Source: JBMNQH01 sp050944035
Lineage (GTDB): Bacteria > Bacillota > Clostridia > Oscillospirales > Oscillospiraceae
Assembly (NCBI GenBank): GCA_050944035.1
Contig: JBMNQH010000005.1
Location: forward strand, 80,793 to 144,792
Reading direction: 5' to 3'
DNA: 64,000 nucleotides
The position numbers were made by a program, and so were the translations under genes. The notes beneath the pieces are model-generated. The model saw nothing but the letters and a program-made list of their open reading frames with translations, did not search any database and was not told the origin of the DNA. Below are positions 41,215-50,589 of the stretch, piece by piece (within the stretch, counting starts at the first letter, position 1; each line of letters opens with the position of its first letter).

Positions 41215-41266
41215 ACAAAAAAGTTTTCCACAATTCAAAATGGAATTGTGGAAAACTTTTTTGTTT
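41215..41266 (-). terminator. Intrinsic terminator after lepA
   Basis: Nearly 22-base arms built on TTTTCCACAATTC with T6 on the minus strand; symmetrical enough to work both ways. Confidence 0.9.
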
Positions 41267-41320
41267 TAATCGAAATTAGGACAGTAGAAATATGCGATCC
41301 ACCAGAGATATTCCACAATT

Positions 41321-43126
41321 TTACTCGTCCAATTTGAGAACGGCCATGAAAGCTTCTTGCGGAACCGAGACGTTGCCAAGGGAACGCATGCGCTTTTTTC
41401 CTTCCTTCTGCTTCTCCAGCAACTTTTTCTTTCGTGTGATATCGCCGCCGTAACACTTCGCCAGAACGTCTTTACGAAGAGCTTTGATTGTTTCACGGGC
41501 AATGATCTTCCCGCCGACAGCGGCCTGTACAGGTACCTCAAACAGCTGCCTTGGGATATTGTCCTTCAATTTCTCCGCGATTTTTCGTCCACGGGGGTAA
41601 GCTTTGTCCTTGTGGACGATAAAACTGAGGGCGTCAACGACATCGCCGTTGAGGAGGATATCAAGCTTGACAAGATCGGATTGCTGATAGCCGAGGAACT
41701 CATAATCCAGACTTGCATAGCCACGGCTGCGGGATTTCAGTGCGTCGAAAAAGTCGTAGATGATCTCATTGAGCGGCAAGTGATAGAGCAGCTCTACACG
41801 GGTTTCATCCAGGTATTTCATGTCCTGAAAGATGCCGCGGCGATCCTGGCAGAGATCCATAATATTCCCGACATATTCAGTGGGACACATAATGGATGCA
41901 TTAACAAACGGTTCTTCTGCCATCTCAATCACGGCGGGATCCGGATAGTTCAAAGGGTTGTCGACCATGAGCACGGTACCATCTGTTTTGGTGACGCGAT
42001 AGATAACGCTGGGGGCAGTGGTAATAAGATCTAGATTGTACTCGCGCTCCAAGCGTTCTTGAATGATTTCCATGTGCAGCAGACCGAGGAAGCCACAGCG
42101 GAAGCCGAAGCCAAGAGCCGCGGAGGATTCCGGTTCAAAGGTCAGGGCGGCATCGTTGAGCTTCAATTTTTCCAGTGCATCACGCAGGTCGGGATATTTA
42201 GCACCGTCGGAGGTATAAACGCCGGAGAATACCATGGGCTGCGCTGGACGGTAGCCGGGCATGGGTTCCGCAGCAGGCCGGTCTGCACCGGTAACGGTAT
42301 CACCAACCTCGGTGTCGGATACGGTTTTGATGCTGGCGGTAAAGTAACCGACATCACCGGCACGCAGACAATCACAGGGGTCGAGACCCATGGCGCGCAT
42401 ATGACCGACCTCGACGACTTTATATTGTGCGCCGGAAGCCATCATCAGAACATCCATGTCTTTGCGGATCTCACCATCGAAGATGCGCATATAGACGATA
42501 ACGCCACGGTAACTGTCGTACTGACTGTCAAAGATCAGTGCGCGAAGCGGTGCGTCCGGGTCGCCGGAAGGAGCTGGTGTGTTTTGGACAATATCTTCCA
42601 ATACGGCCTCGATGTTGATGCCGTTTTTGGCGCTGATTTCGGGCGCGTCCATTGCGGGAATGCCAATGATATCCTCTACTTCGGCTTTGACCCGCTGAGG
42701 ATCGGCGCCCGGCAGATCAATTTTATTAAAGACCGGCAATACTTCCAGGTCGTGATCCAGCGCCAGATACGTGTTGGCCAAAGTCTGTGCTTCCACGCCC
42801 TGGGAGGCGTCGACAACGAGAAGCGCGCTCTCACAGGCGGCCAGACTGCGGGAGACCTCATAGTTGAAGTCAACGTGACCCGGTGTGTCGATAAGATTCA
42901 GGACGTAGTCCTCACCATCCTGTGCATGGTAGTGCAGACCGACGGCACGGGCCTTGATGGTGATACCGCGTTCCCGCTCAAGCTCCATGTTATCGAGCAG
43001 CTGGTTTTCCATCTCACGCTGGTCAACCGCGTTGCACTGTTCTAGGAGACGGTCAGCAAGTGTGGACTTGCCGTGGTCAATGTGGGCGATAATGGAGAAG
43101 TTTCGAATATTTTTCTGCTTGATCAT
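41321..43126 (-). CDS. lepA: Elongation factor 4 (LepA)
   Basis: 601-residue ribosome-dependent GTPase, standard length. G1 AHIDHGKS at 13-20, G3 DTPGHVDF near 82, G4 NKID near 136. The EF-G-like domains and the LepA-specific C-terminal domain ending in KCYGGDITRKKKLLEKQKEG are complete. LepA back-translocates stalled ribosomes or aids 30S biogenesis. GAGGTG is 5 bases from the ATG. Upstream at 137 bases is a small XRE regulator on the same strand. Confidence 0.97.
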   Translation of the reverse strand: MIKQKNIRNFSIIAHIDHGKSTLADRLLEQCNAVDQREMENQLLDNMELERERGITIKARAVGLHYHAQDGEDYVLNLIDTPGHVDFNYEVSRSLAACESALLVVDASQGVEAQTLANTYLALDHDLEVLPVFNKIDLPGADPQRVKAEVEDIIGIPAMDAPEISAKNGINIEAVLEDIVQNTPAPSGDPDAPLRALIFDSQYDSYRGVIVYMRIFDGEIRKDMDVLMMASGAQYKVVEVGHMRAMGLDPCDCLRAGDVGYFTASIKTVSDTEVGDTVTGADRPAAEPMPGYRPAQPMVFSGVYTSDGAKYPDLRDALEKLKLNDAALTFEPESSAALGFGFRCGFLGLLHMEIIQERLEREYNLDLITTAPSVIYRVTKTDGTVLMVDNPLNYPDPAVIEMAEEPFVNASIMCPTEYVGNIMDLCQDRRGIFQDMKYLDETRVELLYHLPLNEIIYDFFDALKSRSRGYASLDYEFLGYQQSDLVKLDILLNGDVVDALSFIVHKDKAYPRGRKIAEKLKDNIPRQLFEVPVQAAVGGKIIARETIKALRKDVLAKCYGGDITRKKKLLEKQKEGKKRMRSLGNVSVPQEAFMAVLKLDE

Positions 43127-43263
43127 AAATTCACCTCATGTAATTCGTCCATAAAGATCCGTAGATGATTGATCGATTCATGGCAGAGCAACACAAACTC
43201 TGTGCGGCATAGTATAGTAAAAAGAAGCATTCACAACAACCGTTGTACGCCAGAAAAATAAAC

Positions 43264-43572
43264 TCAGTCGTATAGATCCAGGAGAATTTGATCTGCCCGC
43301 GCGGAGAGGCGGTGCAATTCATCGGCAAGTTCCCGCAGCGCTGCGGCCTCTTTGGTATACTGTTCCTCTTCTGTACGTCCGAGTATGAAATCTGCGGTGA
43401 CACCATAATAGTCACAGGCACGACAGACAAACGCAAGACCCGGCTCGCGCGCACCGTTTTCATAATGGGACAGTAGTGCCTGACTGATGTCCAGATCGGC
43501 TGCCGCCTGCCGCTGACTGAGTCCACGGCTTTTACGAAGCGCCGACATATTATGGCAAAAGCTTGGAGTCAT
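43264..43572 (-). CDS. XRE family helix-turn-helix protein
   Basis: 102 residues. The HTH spans about 8-62: LRKSRGLSQRQAAADLDISQ then LLSHYENGAREPGLAFVCRA, followed by CDYYGVTADFILGR, the common end of the Cro/CI-type domain. The remaining 35 residues form a likely coiled coil (LRELADELHRLSARADQILL), probably for dimerisation. GGAGG is 10 bases from the ATG. A good sigma-A promoter lies at 43615-43643, back to back with the pta promoter. Targets unknown. Confidence 0.9.
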   Translation of the reverse strand: MTPSFCHNMSALRKSRGLSQRQAAADLDISQALLSHYENGAREPGLAFVCRACDYYGVTADFILGRTEEEQYTKEAAALRELADELHRLSARADQILLDLYD

Positions 43573-43614
43573 TGGGTAAATTCCTCCTTTGCAGTTTTTG
43601 ATTACAGCTTGTAT

Positions 43615-43643
43615 ATTATAATCGGTGTCCAGACGTTTGTAAA
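43615..43643 (-). promoter_or_regulatory. Sigma-A promoter of the XRE gene
   Basis: -35 TTTACA (43643-43638), 17-base spacer, -10 TATAAT (43620-43615). Confidence 0.75.
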
Positions 43644-43687
43644 TAGCCGAAACCGTGCTTTTTCCAGAGGAATCAGGAGAAAGACTA

Positions 43688-43716
43688 TTGCAACAACCAG
43701 AATTAAGTGGTAAATT
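43688..43716 (+). promoter_or_regulatory. Possible sigma-A promoter of pta
   Basis: TTGCAA, 17-base spacer, TAAATT; both hexamers are imperfect. Confidence 0.45.
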
Positions 43717-43775
43717 ATCACTGTAAGAATGAACCGGTCAACAACTGCCCGGAAGCAATATGGAGGCACAACATT

Positions 43776-44777
43776 ATGTTTACAAAACTGATTGAGATTC
43801 TGAAGGCAAATCCCCGCAAAATCGTATTCACAGAAGGTCCTGATGCACGGATTCTGGAAGCAGCTGCAAAGCTGAAGGCAGAGGGATTCCTCACCCCCAT
43901 TCTTGTGGGCGTCGTTGACGAGGTCAAGGCTGCGGCTGTTGCCGGTCAGTTCGACATCGAAGGCGTCGAAATCATCGATCCCGCTACCTATGCCGGTATG
44001 GACGAAATGGTCAAGACCATGGTCGAGCTCCGCAAGGGCAAGATGACCGAAGAAGAGTGCCGTGATGCACTGGCAAAGGGCAACTATTTCGGTACAATGC
44101 TTGTCAAAATGGGCTATGCAGATGCACTGCTGGGCGGCGCAACCTATTCCACCGCAGATACCGTTCGTCCCGCTCTGCAGCTGGTCAAAACCAAGAAGGG
44201 CGCACATCTGGTATCTTCCTGCTTCATCATGGTTCGTGGTGATGAGAAACTTGCAATGGGTGACTGCGCAATCAATATCTCCTATGAAGATACACTGGAC
44301 AAGGCTACCGGCGAAGTCAAGGTTTCCGCTGCACAGAAGCTGGCAGAGGTTGCTGTTGAGACCGCAAAGACCGCAGCTGTATTTGGCATAGAACCCAAGG
44401 TTGCCATGCTCTCCTTCTCCACAAAGGGTTCCGGCAAGGGCAGCACGGTACAGCTCTCCCGCGACGCTACTGTTCTGGCACAGCAAATGGCTCCCGAATT
44501 CGCAATCGACGGCGAGATGCAGTTTGACGCAGCGGTTTCTCCCGTTGTCGGTCAGCTGAAGTTCCCCGGCTCCAAAGTTGCAGGATATGCAAACACCTTT
44601 ATTTTCCCCAATATTGAAGCAGGTAACATCGGTTACAAGATTGCACAGAGACTGGGCGGCTATGAAGCATATGGTCCCATCCTGCAGGGGCTGAATGCGC
44701 CGATCAATGATCTGTCCCGCGGCTGCAATGCAGACGAAGTTTATAAGATGGCAATTATTACGGCAGCACTTGCATAA
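43776..44777 (+). CDS. pta: Phosphate acetyltransferase
   Basis: 333-residue single-domain Pta interconverting acetyl-CoA and acetyl phosphate. RKIVFTEGPDARILEAA near 13 and the strongly conserved ANTFIFPNIEAGNIGYKIAQR near 268-288 identify the family, along with MLSFSTKGSGKGS near 209. Codon use is noticeably more C-ending (high-expression bias) than in its neighbours. The ATG at 43776 follows GGAGG by 9 bases. No ackA is adjacent; a terminator follows. Phosphate butyryltransferases are related, but the FPNIEAGNIGYK block favours Pta. Confidence 0.93.
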   Translation: MFTKLIEILKANPRKIVFTEGPDARILEAAAKLKAEGFLTPILVGVVDEVKAAAVAGQFDIEGVEIIDPATYAGMDEMVKTMVELRKGKMTEEECRDALAKGNYFGTMLVKMGYADALLGGATYSTADTVRPALQLVKTKKGAHLVSSCFIMVRGDEKLAMGDCAINISYEDTLDKATGEVKVSAAQKLAEVAVETAKTAAVFGIEPKVAMLSFSTKGSGKGSTVQLSRDATVLAQQMAPEFAIDGEMQFDAAVSPVVGQLKFPGSKVAGYANTFIFPNIEAGNIGYKIAQRLGGYEAYGPILQGLNAPINDLSRGCNADEVYKMAIITAALA

Positions 44778-44795
44778 GCAGGTTCCGTTGTGTTT

Positions 44796-44833
44796 AAAAA
44801 CAGGGCTGTTTCTCAAGAAACAGCCCTGTTTTC
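44796..44833. terminator. Bidirectional terminator pta / mntP
   Basis: AAAACAGGGCTGTTTCT pairs with its complement over a 2-base loop, T tract on both strands, between convergent genes. Confidence 0.92.
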
Positions 44834-45404
44834 ATAGAAATATGCCTTCAATCAGCAATTTAATGCCGATTCCGATGAGAATCAGGCCTCCAAAAATTTC
44901 GGCACGTTTGCCAGTCAGCCAGGGGATATAGCGGCCCAGCATTCCGCCGCCGACGCAGATCACAAACGTCACACCGCCGATTATCAGGCAGGAGGGGAGC
45001 AGTGCAACGTCCATAAAGGCGAAGCTGACACCAACTGCCAGCGCATCGATGCTGGTGGCGACTGCCAACGCAATCAGGCGTTTGGGGTGCATTTTTGCGG
45101 TGATCGATTCCCCGCATGTATCGCCTTCTTCGGATTCCCCGTGTAGTGCTTCGACCAGCATCTTGCCGCCGATGAAGGCCAGAAGGAAGAAACTGATGTA
45201 TGGACCCAATTTGCTGATATAGTCGCTGACTGTACCGGCAAGAAAGCAGCCGATCAGCGGCATAAGAAATTGGAATACCGCAAAGTAAGCAGAAAGATAC
45301 AGGGCGTGACGCAGACGAAACTCCCGAATGGTCAGGCCATAGGTAAGAGAAATGGCGAAAGCATCCATAGCGAGACTGACGCCGATCAGAACAATGGAAA
45401 GCAT
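44832..45404 (-). CDS. mntP: Manganese efflux pump MntP
   Basis: 190 residues, six predicted helices in two repeats of three. The repeat motifs are GVSLAMDAFAISL near 8-20 and AVATSIDALAVGVSF near 110, each with the conserved aspartate needed for Mn(II) transport. MntP removes excess manganese. The ATG at 45404 has GGAGG 12 bases upstream, a loose spacing. Divergent from tadA, with only about 30 bases between the starts. In other bacteria mntP is often behind a yybP-ykoY riboswitch; there is no room for one here. Confidence 0.92.
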   Translation of the reverse strand: MLSIVLIGVSLAMDAFAISLTYGLTIREFRLRHALYLSAYFAVFQFLMPLIGCFLAGTVSDYISKLGPYISFFLLAFIGGKMLVEALHGESEEGDTCGESITAKMHPKRLIALAVATSIDALAVGVSFAFMDVALLPSCLIIGGVTFVICVGGGMLGRYIPWLTGKRAEIFGGLILIGIGIKLLIEGIFL

Positions 45405-45434
45405 AAAAATAAAATTCCTCCGGAATGGTTTGGG

Positions 45435-45893
45435 GTGTGTAAAATAGAAAGAGAAGCGTATATGAAAGCCGCGCTCGCTTTGGCACAGGAAGCAGCCGAA
45501 GCCGGAGAAGTGCCGGTCGGCTGTGTGATTGTAGACAGAAGCGGTACCATCATTGGAACCGGGAGAAACCGCAGGGAGACAGACAGAAATGCCTTGGCTC
45601 ACGCGGAGATTGAAGCCATTGCGGCCGCGTGCCGCGCAGTTGGAGACTGGCGCTTGGATGACTGTACGATTTATGTCACGCTCGAGCCCTGTCCCATGTG
45701 CACCGGTGCAATCATCAATGCCCGGATTCCCAGCGTGGTCTATGGAGCGAAGGATGCGGCAACCGGTTCCTGCGGCAGCGTCATCAATTTATTTGAAGAA
45801 CGCTATGGGCACAAGCCCGCAGTATATGGCGGGGTTTTACAACCGGAGTGTTCCGATTTACTGACCGCTTTTTTTCAACGCTTGCGCGGATAA
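45435..45893 (+). CDS. tadA: tRNA-specific adenosine deaminase
   Basis: 152 residues. Converts A34 to inosine in tRNA-Arg(ACG). The deaminase zinc site is HAEIEAI (His, catalytic Glu) near 56 and PCPMC near 87. Homologues begin about ten residues before YMKAALALA, which points to GTG at 45435 (GGAA nine bases upstream) rather than the ATG at 45462, though both are possible. It is followed by a terminator shared with the phosphoribosyltransferase gene. Confidence 0.92.
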   Translation: MCKIEREAYMKAALALAQEAAEAGEVPVGCVIVDRSGTIIGTGRNRRETDRNALAHAEIEAIAAACRAVGDWRLDDCTIYVTLEPCPMCTGAIINARIPSVVYGAKDAATGSCGSVINLFEERYGHKPAVYGGVLQPECSDLLTAFFQRLRG

Positions 45894-45932
45894 AATATGC
45901 CGTCCACGATTTGGTGGGACGGCATATTTTTA
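45892..45932. terminator. Bidirectional terminator tadA / phosphoribosyltransferase
   Basis: AAAATATGCCGTCC with its complement, T runs on both sides; it ends the long hisS operon. Confidence 0.9.
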
Positions 45933-45935
45933 TTG

Positions 45936-46499
45936 TCATGCTTCCTGAATAGAACCATCTGCATGAAAAAGAGGGAGTTTGGCGAGATAAATAATATCCT
46001 CGCGGTCAGCAGCCGCACCCTCGGCCAGGATGGCCATCCGACCGGCAACAATACCGCCGGCACGTTCTACCAGTGTTTCCATTGCATGGAGCGATTCCCC
46101 GGTGGAGATGACATCGTCCAGAATCAGACAGCGTTTGCCGCGGAGTTTTTCCGCATCCGCCGTGTCGATAACGAGTTTTTGCACCGTTTCGGTTGTGATG
46201 GACTGGACTTCCACTTCAAATACGCCGTTCATATAGAGCTTTGGCCCTTTGCGCGCCAGAAAATATTCTTTGGCATTGCTCTGGCGTGCCATTTCATACA
46301 GCAGGGGAATGCTTTTTGCTTCGGGGGCAATCAGATAGTCATAGTCCGGTGCACGTTTTAATAATTCGGCGGCACAGTGTTTGGTCAACGCAACATCGCC
46401 AAAAATAACAAAAGCGCCGATATAGAGATCTTCCGTTACGGGACACAGTGGTAAGTCGCGTTCCATACCGGCAATATTGATACGGTATGTCATAGTCAA
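45936..46499 (-). CDS. Phosphoribosyltransferase (adenine PRTase-like)
   Basis: 187-residue type I PRTase. The PRPP loop is RCLILDDVISTGESL near 121-135; LIAPEAKSIPLLYEMARQ near 56 resembles the APRT-side substrate region, and ARKGPKLYM lies between. Base specificity is uncertain; a regulatory, non-enzymatic PRTase is also possible. The start may be TTG at 46499 (6 bases after GGAGG) or ATG at 46493 (12 bases). It is the last gene of the hisS-aspS-yifB-thiI-cinA operon, 14 bases after cinA. Confidence 0.82.
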   Translation of the reverse strand: MTMTYRINIAGMERDLPLCPVTEDLYIGAFVIFGDVALTKHCAAELLKRAPDYDYLIAPEAKSIPLLYEMARQSNAKEYFLARKGPKLYMNGVFEVEVQSITTETVQKLVIDTADAEKLRGKRCLILDDVISTGESLHAMETLVERAGGIVAGRMAILAEGAAADREDIIYLAKLPLFHADGSIQEA

Positions 46500-46513
46500 T
46501 GAGATCCTCCAAT

Positions 46514-47791
46514 CTATACTTGATACTCTGCAAGCACGGGTTTGCCAGTCAAATAGCGGCGAACCATATCAAAAGCATGGTTGACGGCAGCGGTACGAAG
46601 TCGGGTACGACCGGTACCGAGGTGCAGTTCTCGGACAAAGCAATCTGTTGCGGATGCCAGAGAGACAAACACCGTGCCGACAGAGGTATTACTGCCGTCT
46701 CCGTCCGGACCGGCCAGACCGGTAATGCCGACACTGAGATCAGTTTCCAGCGTCTCACGCATATGGGTTGCCATTTCCCGCGCGACAAGTTCACTCACAG
46801 CGCCGTGTTCGGCGATCAGGGTGGGGTCGATGCCCAGTAATCGGGACTTGCTCTCGTTTGAGTAAACCGTAACACCGCCGCGGAACACAGCCGAGGCGCC
46901 GGGAATGCTGGTCATACGCTGGGCAAGCAGGCCGCCGGTGCAGCTTTCTGCGGCAGAAAGCGTACACTGTTTTTCTTTCAAAAGCCCAACGATAGACGCC
47001 TCAAAGGAAGCAACATCATAGGCATAGATCAAGTCACCGAGCGCAGTTTCCACCTCTGCCAACAAAGGTTGCAGCATGGCCTCTGCTTCCGCATGGCTTT
47101 TGGCCTTGGCAGTGGCGCGGAGCATAACCTCGCCCTCCTTGGCATATGGAGCCAGTGTAGGATTTGCAAGTTCTGTCATCTGCCGGTGCAGCTGTTCTTC
47201 TACGGCGCTTTCACCGGCACCAAAAATATGAATGGTGTGGGAGAAAATTTCTTCGTCGGACAGTTTGCGCAGGTAGGGAATGGCGCAGTGATTGAGCATT
47301 GCATTGCACTCGCGGGGAGGACCGGGTAACATCAGAACATGTACGCCGTCAGCCTCAAATGCGCAGCCGGGAGCCGTACCCCAGAGGTTGTGGAATTTGG
47401 TACAGCCTACGGGGAGATAAGCCTGCTGCATGTTATTTTCCGGAATGGGGCGGCCTGCATGACAGGTGTGGAAAAAGTGCCGGATGCTTTCTGCCTCTTC
47501 CTCGTCAAAATAGAGTTCGAGTCCGAACGATTTTGCCAGAACCTGTTTGGTAAGGTCGTCACAGGTGGGGCCGAGTCCGCCTGTGGTGATGATGATATCG
47601 GCGCGTTGTTTGGCCGTCTCCAGTGCCTGCGTCAGGCGTTCGGGGTTGTCACCGACGACCGTATGATAAAAAACATTGATGCCGAGTTCAGAGAGCTTTT
47701 CCGAGATGTCTCTTGCATCGGTGTTGACAATGTTGCCCAACAACAATTCGGTTCCAACCGAAAGAATTTCAGCAGTATGAATATTGCTCAC
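46514..47791 (-). CDS. cinA: CinA: nicotinamide-nucleotide amidase / competence-damage protein
   Basis: 425 residues in two parts. The MoCF-like N-terminal domain (1-170) has AEILSVGTELLLGNIVNTD at 7-25 and TTGGLGPTCDD; the C-terminal PncC domain (about 260-415) has AAESCTGGLLAQRM, GGVTVYSN and GITGLAGPDGD, the NMN deamidase signature. It recycles pyridine nucleotides; in naturally competent bacteria it accompanies DNA uptake. The GTG start overlaps the thiI stop by 4 bases. No recA follows, unlike many cinA loci. Confidence 0.94.
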   Translation of the reverse strand: MSNIHTAEILSVGTELLLGNIVNTDARDISEKLSELGINVFYHTVVGDNPERLTQALETAKQRADIIITTGGLGPTCDDLTKQVLAKSFGLELYFDEEEAESIRHFFHTCHAGRPIPENNMQQAYLPVGCTKFHNLWGTAPGCAFEADGVHVLMLPGPPRECNAMLNHCAIPYLRKLSDEEIFSHTIHIFGAGESAVEEQLHRQMTELANPTLAPYAKEGEVMLRATAKAKSHAEAEAMLQPLLAEVETALGDLIYAYDVASFEASIVGLLKEKQCTLSAAESCTGGLLAQRMTSIPGASAVFRGGVTVYSNESKSRLLGIDPTLIAEHGAVSELVAREMATHMRETLETDLSVGITGLAGPDGDGSNTSVGTVFVSLASATDCFVRELHLGTGRTRLRTAAVNHAFDMVRRYLTGKPVLAEYQV

Positions 47792-48960
47792 AGCTCAATT
47801 CTCACCCTTTCAATTCCCTGGAAGGCATCTTCGACCAGACCTTCGATATCCAATGCCTGTTCGACTTCGACAATCTCATCCAGCTTGGGCTTGGTACGGG
47901 GGTGGCGGGGGGTAAAGACCGTACAGCAATCCTCATACGGCAAAATGGAGGTGTCAAAGGTGCCGATCTTGCGGGCGATCTGGACGATCTCTTCCTTGTC
48001 CATCCCGATCAGCGGGCGGAGTACCGGAACATTGACACAGGCCTCGGTGACGGCCATGGCCTCCATGGTCTGGCTTGCAACCTGTCCGAGGTTTTCTCCG
48101 GTAACAAGCGCCTTGCAGCCATTATAATCCGCGATCTTTTGTGCGATGCGCATCATGAAGCGGCGCATAATCAGCGTAAAGAACTCTTCCGGGCAATGGT
48201 TGCGGATTTCCTCCTGAATGTGTGTGAAGGGCACCACTTCGACAGTCAGACGGCCACAGTAGGCAGTCAGAAGCTTTGCGAGATCCAGCACCTTCTGCTT
48301 TGCCTGTTCTGAGGTGTAGGGGAAGGAGAAGAAGTGGACCGGGATCAAAGAGACGCCACGTTTTGCAATCATATAGGTGGAAACCGGGCTGTCAATGCCG
48401 CCGGAGAGCAGCGTGACCGCACGGCCGTTGGAACCGACTGGCATACCGCCGGCACCGGGCGCCGGCGCAGCGTGAACATAGGCCGCATAGTCGCGGATTT
48501 CCAGATTGACTGTCAGCTCCGGATAGTGGACGTCCACTTTGGTATCGGGAAAGGCCTCGGCCAGCAGACCGCCGACATACTGGGACAGCTCGATACTGGT
48601 CATTGGAAAGCGCTTATCTGCGCGTTTGGTCTCCACCTTGAAGCTCTCTGCGGACTCCATGGCGTCCGCAAGATAAATCTTGGCCAGCTCAAAAATGGCG
48701 TCTTTGTCCTTTTCACAGGCCGCGGCGCGGGAGACGGAAACAACACCGAAAACCTTTTGCATGGCCTCATAGGCGGCGTCCATATCGGCCTCTTCATTCA
48801 GCGGTTCAATGTAGACTGTAGACTGTACACAGTAGACATGAAACTCGCCTAGCAGCTTGAGTCTGCGTTTGACATTGGAGAGGAGCTTTTGTTCAAAATA
48901 ACGTTTGTTTAACCCTTTCAGGACGATTTCGCCCTGCTTGAGCAAAATAATATCGTTCAT
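47788..48960 (-). CDS. thiI: tRNA 4-thiouridine synthase ThiI
   Basis: 390 residues: ferredoxin-like N-terminus, THUMP domain (about 60-165) and a PP-loop AANH domain with LLSGGIDSPVS at 184-194. The C-terminal rhodanese domain with the second catalytic cysteine is absent, as in most Firmicutes, so it probably makes s4U8 in tRNA but not thiazole sulphur. GGAAG precedes the ATG. Located 42 bases after yifB. A partner cysteine desulfurase gene is not adjacent. Confidence 0.94.
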   Translation of the reverse strand: MNDIILLKQGEIVLKGLNKRYFEQKLLSNVKRRLKLLGEFHVYCVQSTVYIEPLNEEADMDAAYEAMQKVFGVVSVSRAAACEKDKDAIFELAKIYLADAMESAESFKVETKRADKRFPMTSIELSQYVGGLLAEAFPDTKVDVHYPELTVNLEIRDYAAYVHAAPAPGAGGMPVGSNGRAVTLLSGGIDSPVSTYMIAKRGVSLIPVHFFSFPYTSEQAKQKVLDLAKLLTAYCGRLTVEVVPFTHIQEEIRNHCPEEFFTLIMRRFMMRIAQKIADYNGCKALVTGENLGQVASQTMEAMAVTEACVNVPVLRPLIGMDKEEIVQIARKIGTFDTSILPYEDCCTVFTPRHPRTKPKLDEIVEVEQALDIEGLVEDAFQGIERVRIEL

Positions 48961-49002
48961 TCGTTATGATACTTCCTTATTTTAAATGGGGTTGTGCGGA
49001 AC

Positions 49003-50526
49003 TCAGCGGGTTCCGCTGCGAAAATCATAGGTGCGGTATTGGATGGCCTCGGCAAGATGGGCAGTTGTAATAGACAATGCACCGTCCAGGTCGGCAATGG
49101 TACGGGCAACGCGAAGAATGCGGTCATAGCTTCTTGCAGTCAGCCCCATCCGGTCGAACGCCATGCGCATTAACGCCTCACAGTCCGCATCCAGCACACA
49201 ATGGGCGGCCAGTTCTACCTGTCCCATTTGCCGGTTACAGCCTACAGTTGTGTGGGCAAAGCGATCGCGCTGGACCGTGTGTGCAGCATCGACACGGGCT
49301 TTGATCTCTGCGGAGGATTCCGAGGTGGTTCGGGTTGCCAATTCATCAAACGTGAGTGCCGGTACCTCGACGATGATGTCGATGCGGTCAAGCAGTGGAC
49401 CGGAAATGCGGTCATGATAACGCTTGACTGCAGCTTCCGTACAGGTACAGCGTCCAGAAGGGTGGCCGTACCAGCCGCATTTGCAGGGATTCATCGCGCA
49501 GACCAGCATAAACTGGCTGGGATAGGTGACACTGCCGGAGATGCGGGAAATGGTTACACAGCCGTCCTCCAAGGGCTGGCGGAGGACTTCCAGGACGTTG
49601 CGGTTGAATTCCGGCAGCTCATCCAGAAACAGCACGCCGTTGTGTGCCAGTGAAATCTCACCGGGGTGCAGTGCTGTACCGCCACCGGCCATGGCCGCCG
49701 TGGAAACCGTATGATGGGGTGCACGGAAGGGGCGCGTGGCCAGCAGAGGATGTGCCTGATCGGTCAGCCCCATGATAGAATGGAGCTCTGTGGCCGCGAT
49801 CATTTCCTTGCGGGACATATCCGGCAGGATGGAGGGAAGGCGCTTTGCCAGCATGGATTTACCCGCGCCGGGTGGGCCGACCATCAGGACATTGTGTCCA
49901 CCCGCTGCGGCGATTTCCAGCGCTCGCTTGACATTTTCCTGACCCTTGACATCGGCAAAATCCGGCAGTGGCTGCACGACGGTTTCCAGCGACGGTGCCT
50001 GAACCGGGACAATCTGCTTTCGTCCGTTTAGATGATCCAGCAGCGTCTCCACGGTCTGCACGGGATAGACCGTTACTCCGTCTGCAAATGCAGCTTCTAC
50101 GGCGTTATCCGCCGGAACAAACAGCTTGGCAATACCGGCCCGGCCGGCGGCCAGTGCCATCGGCAATGCACCGCGGACCGGACGCAACGTACCTGATAGG
50201 CTCAATTCACCGAAGAAAGCGGCATCTTCTGGTAAGGGAGCAATATTTCCGCTTGCAGCAAGAATACCGAGCAGGAGCGGCAGGTCATAGACTGTGCCGG
50301 CTTTTTTTGTGTCCGCAGGTGCAAGATTGATGGTCAGACGGCTGACCGGAAAAGCCAGACCGCTGGTTTTGATTGCGGCGCGGACGCGATCCCGTGCCTC
50401 TTTCACAGCGGCATCCGGCAGGCCGACCACATCGAAAGCGGGCAGACCGTTGGAGAGAAAGCACTCCACGGATACTTCATATCCTCCAATTCCCTGGAGA
50501 CCGAGAGAGCGAACTCTAGAGACCAT
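49003..50526 (-). CDS. YifB family Mg chelatase-like AAA ATPase
   Basis: 507 residues. An N-terminal Lon-protease-like fold (about 1-165; SRVRSLGLQGIGGYEVSVE) precedes an AAA+ magnesium chelatase core with Walker A GPPGAGKS at 217-224 and Walker B VLFLDELPEF near 293, ending in the YifB C-terminal helical region. The E. coli relative ComM is a branch-migration helicase in transformation. The frame continues to 50571, but GGAGG 7 bases before the ATG at 50526 decides. It lies between aspS and thiI in the operon. Confidence 0.93.
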   Translation of the reverse strand: MVSRVRSLGLQGIGGYEVSVECFLSNGLPAFDVVGLPDAAVKEARDRVRAAIKTSGLAFPVSRLTINLAPADTKKAGTVYDLPLLLGILAASGNIAPLPEDAAFFGELSLSGTLRPVRGALPMALAAGRAGIAKLFVPADNAVEAAFADGVTVYPVQTVETLLDHLNGRKQIVPVQAPSLETVVQPLPDFADVKGQENVKRALEIAAAGGHNVLMVGPPGAGKSMLAKRLPSILPDMSRKEMIAATELHSIMGLTDQAHPLLATRPFRAPHHTVSTAAMAGGGTALHPGEISLAHNGVLFLDELPEFNRNVLEVLRQPLEDGCVTISRISGSVTYPSQFMLVCAMNPCKCGWYGHPSGRCTCTEAAVKRYHDRISGPLLDRIDIIVEVPALTFDELATRTTSESSAEIKARVDAAHTVQRDRFAHTTVGCNRQMGQVELAAHCVLDADCEALMRMAFDRMGLTARSYDRILRVARTIADLDGALSITTAHLAEAIQYRTYDFRSGTR

Positions 50527-50589
50527 TTGTGTTCCTCCGGTTTGGCAGGACAGCGTGGCAATGTATATCACGCTGTTGTCATGATAAGA

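Noticed and set aside
43131..43526. Alternative frame over the small XRE gene
   Set aside because: The frame at 43264-43572 gives a clean HTH domain with a ribosome site; the other is its shadow.
44833..45434. yybP-ykoY manganese riboswitch before mntP
   Set aside because: Only about 30 bases separate the mntP and tadA starts, too few for the element.
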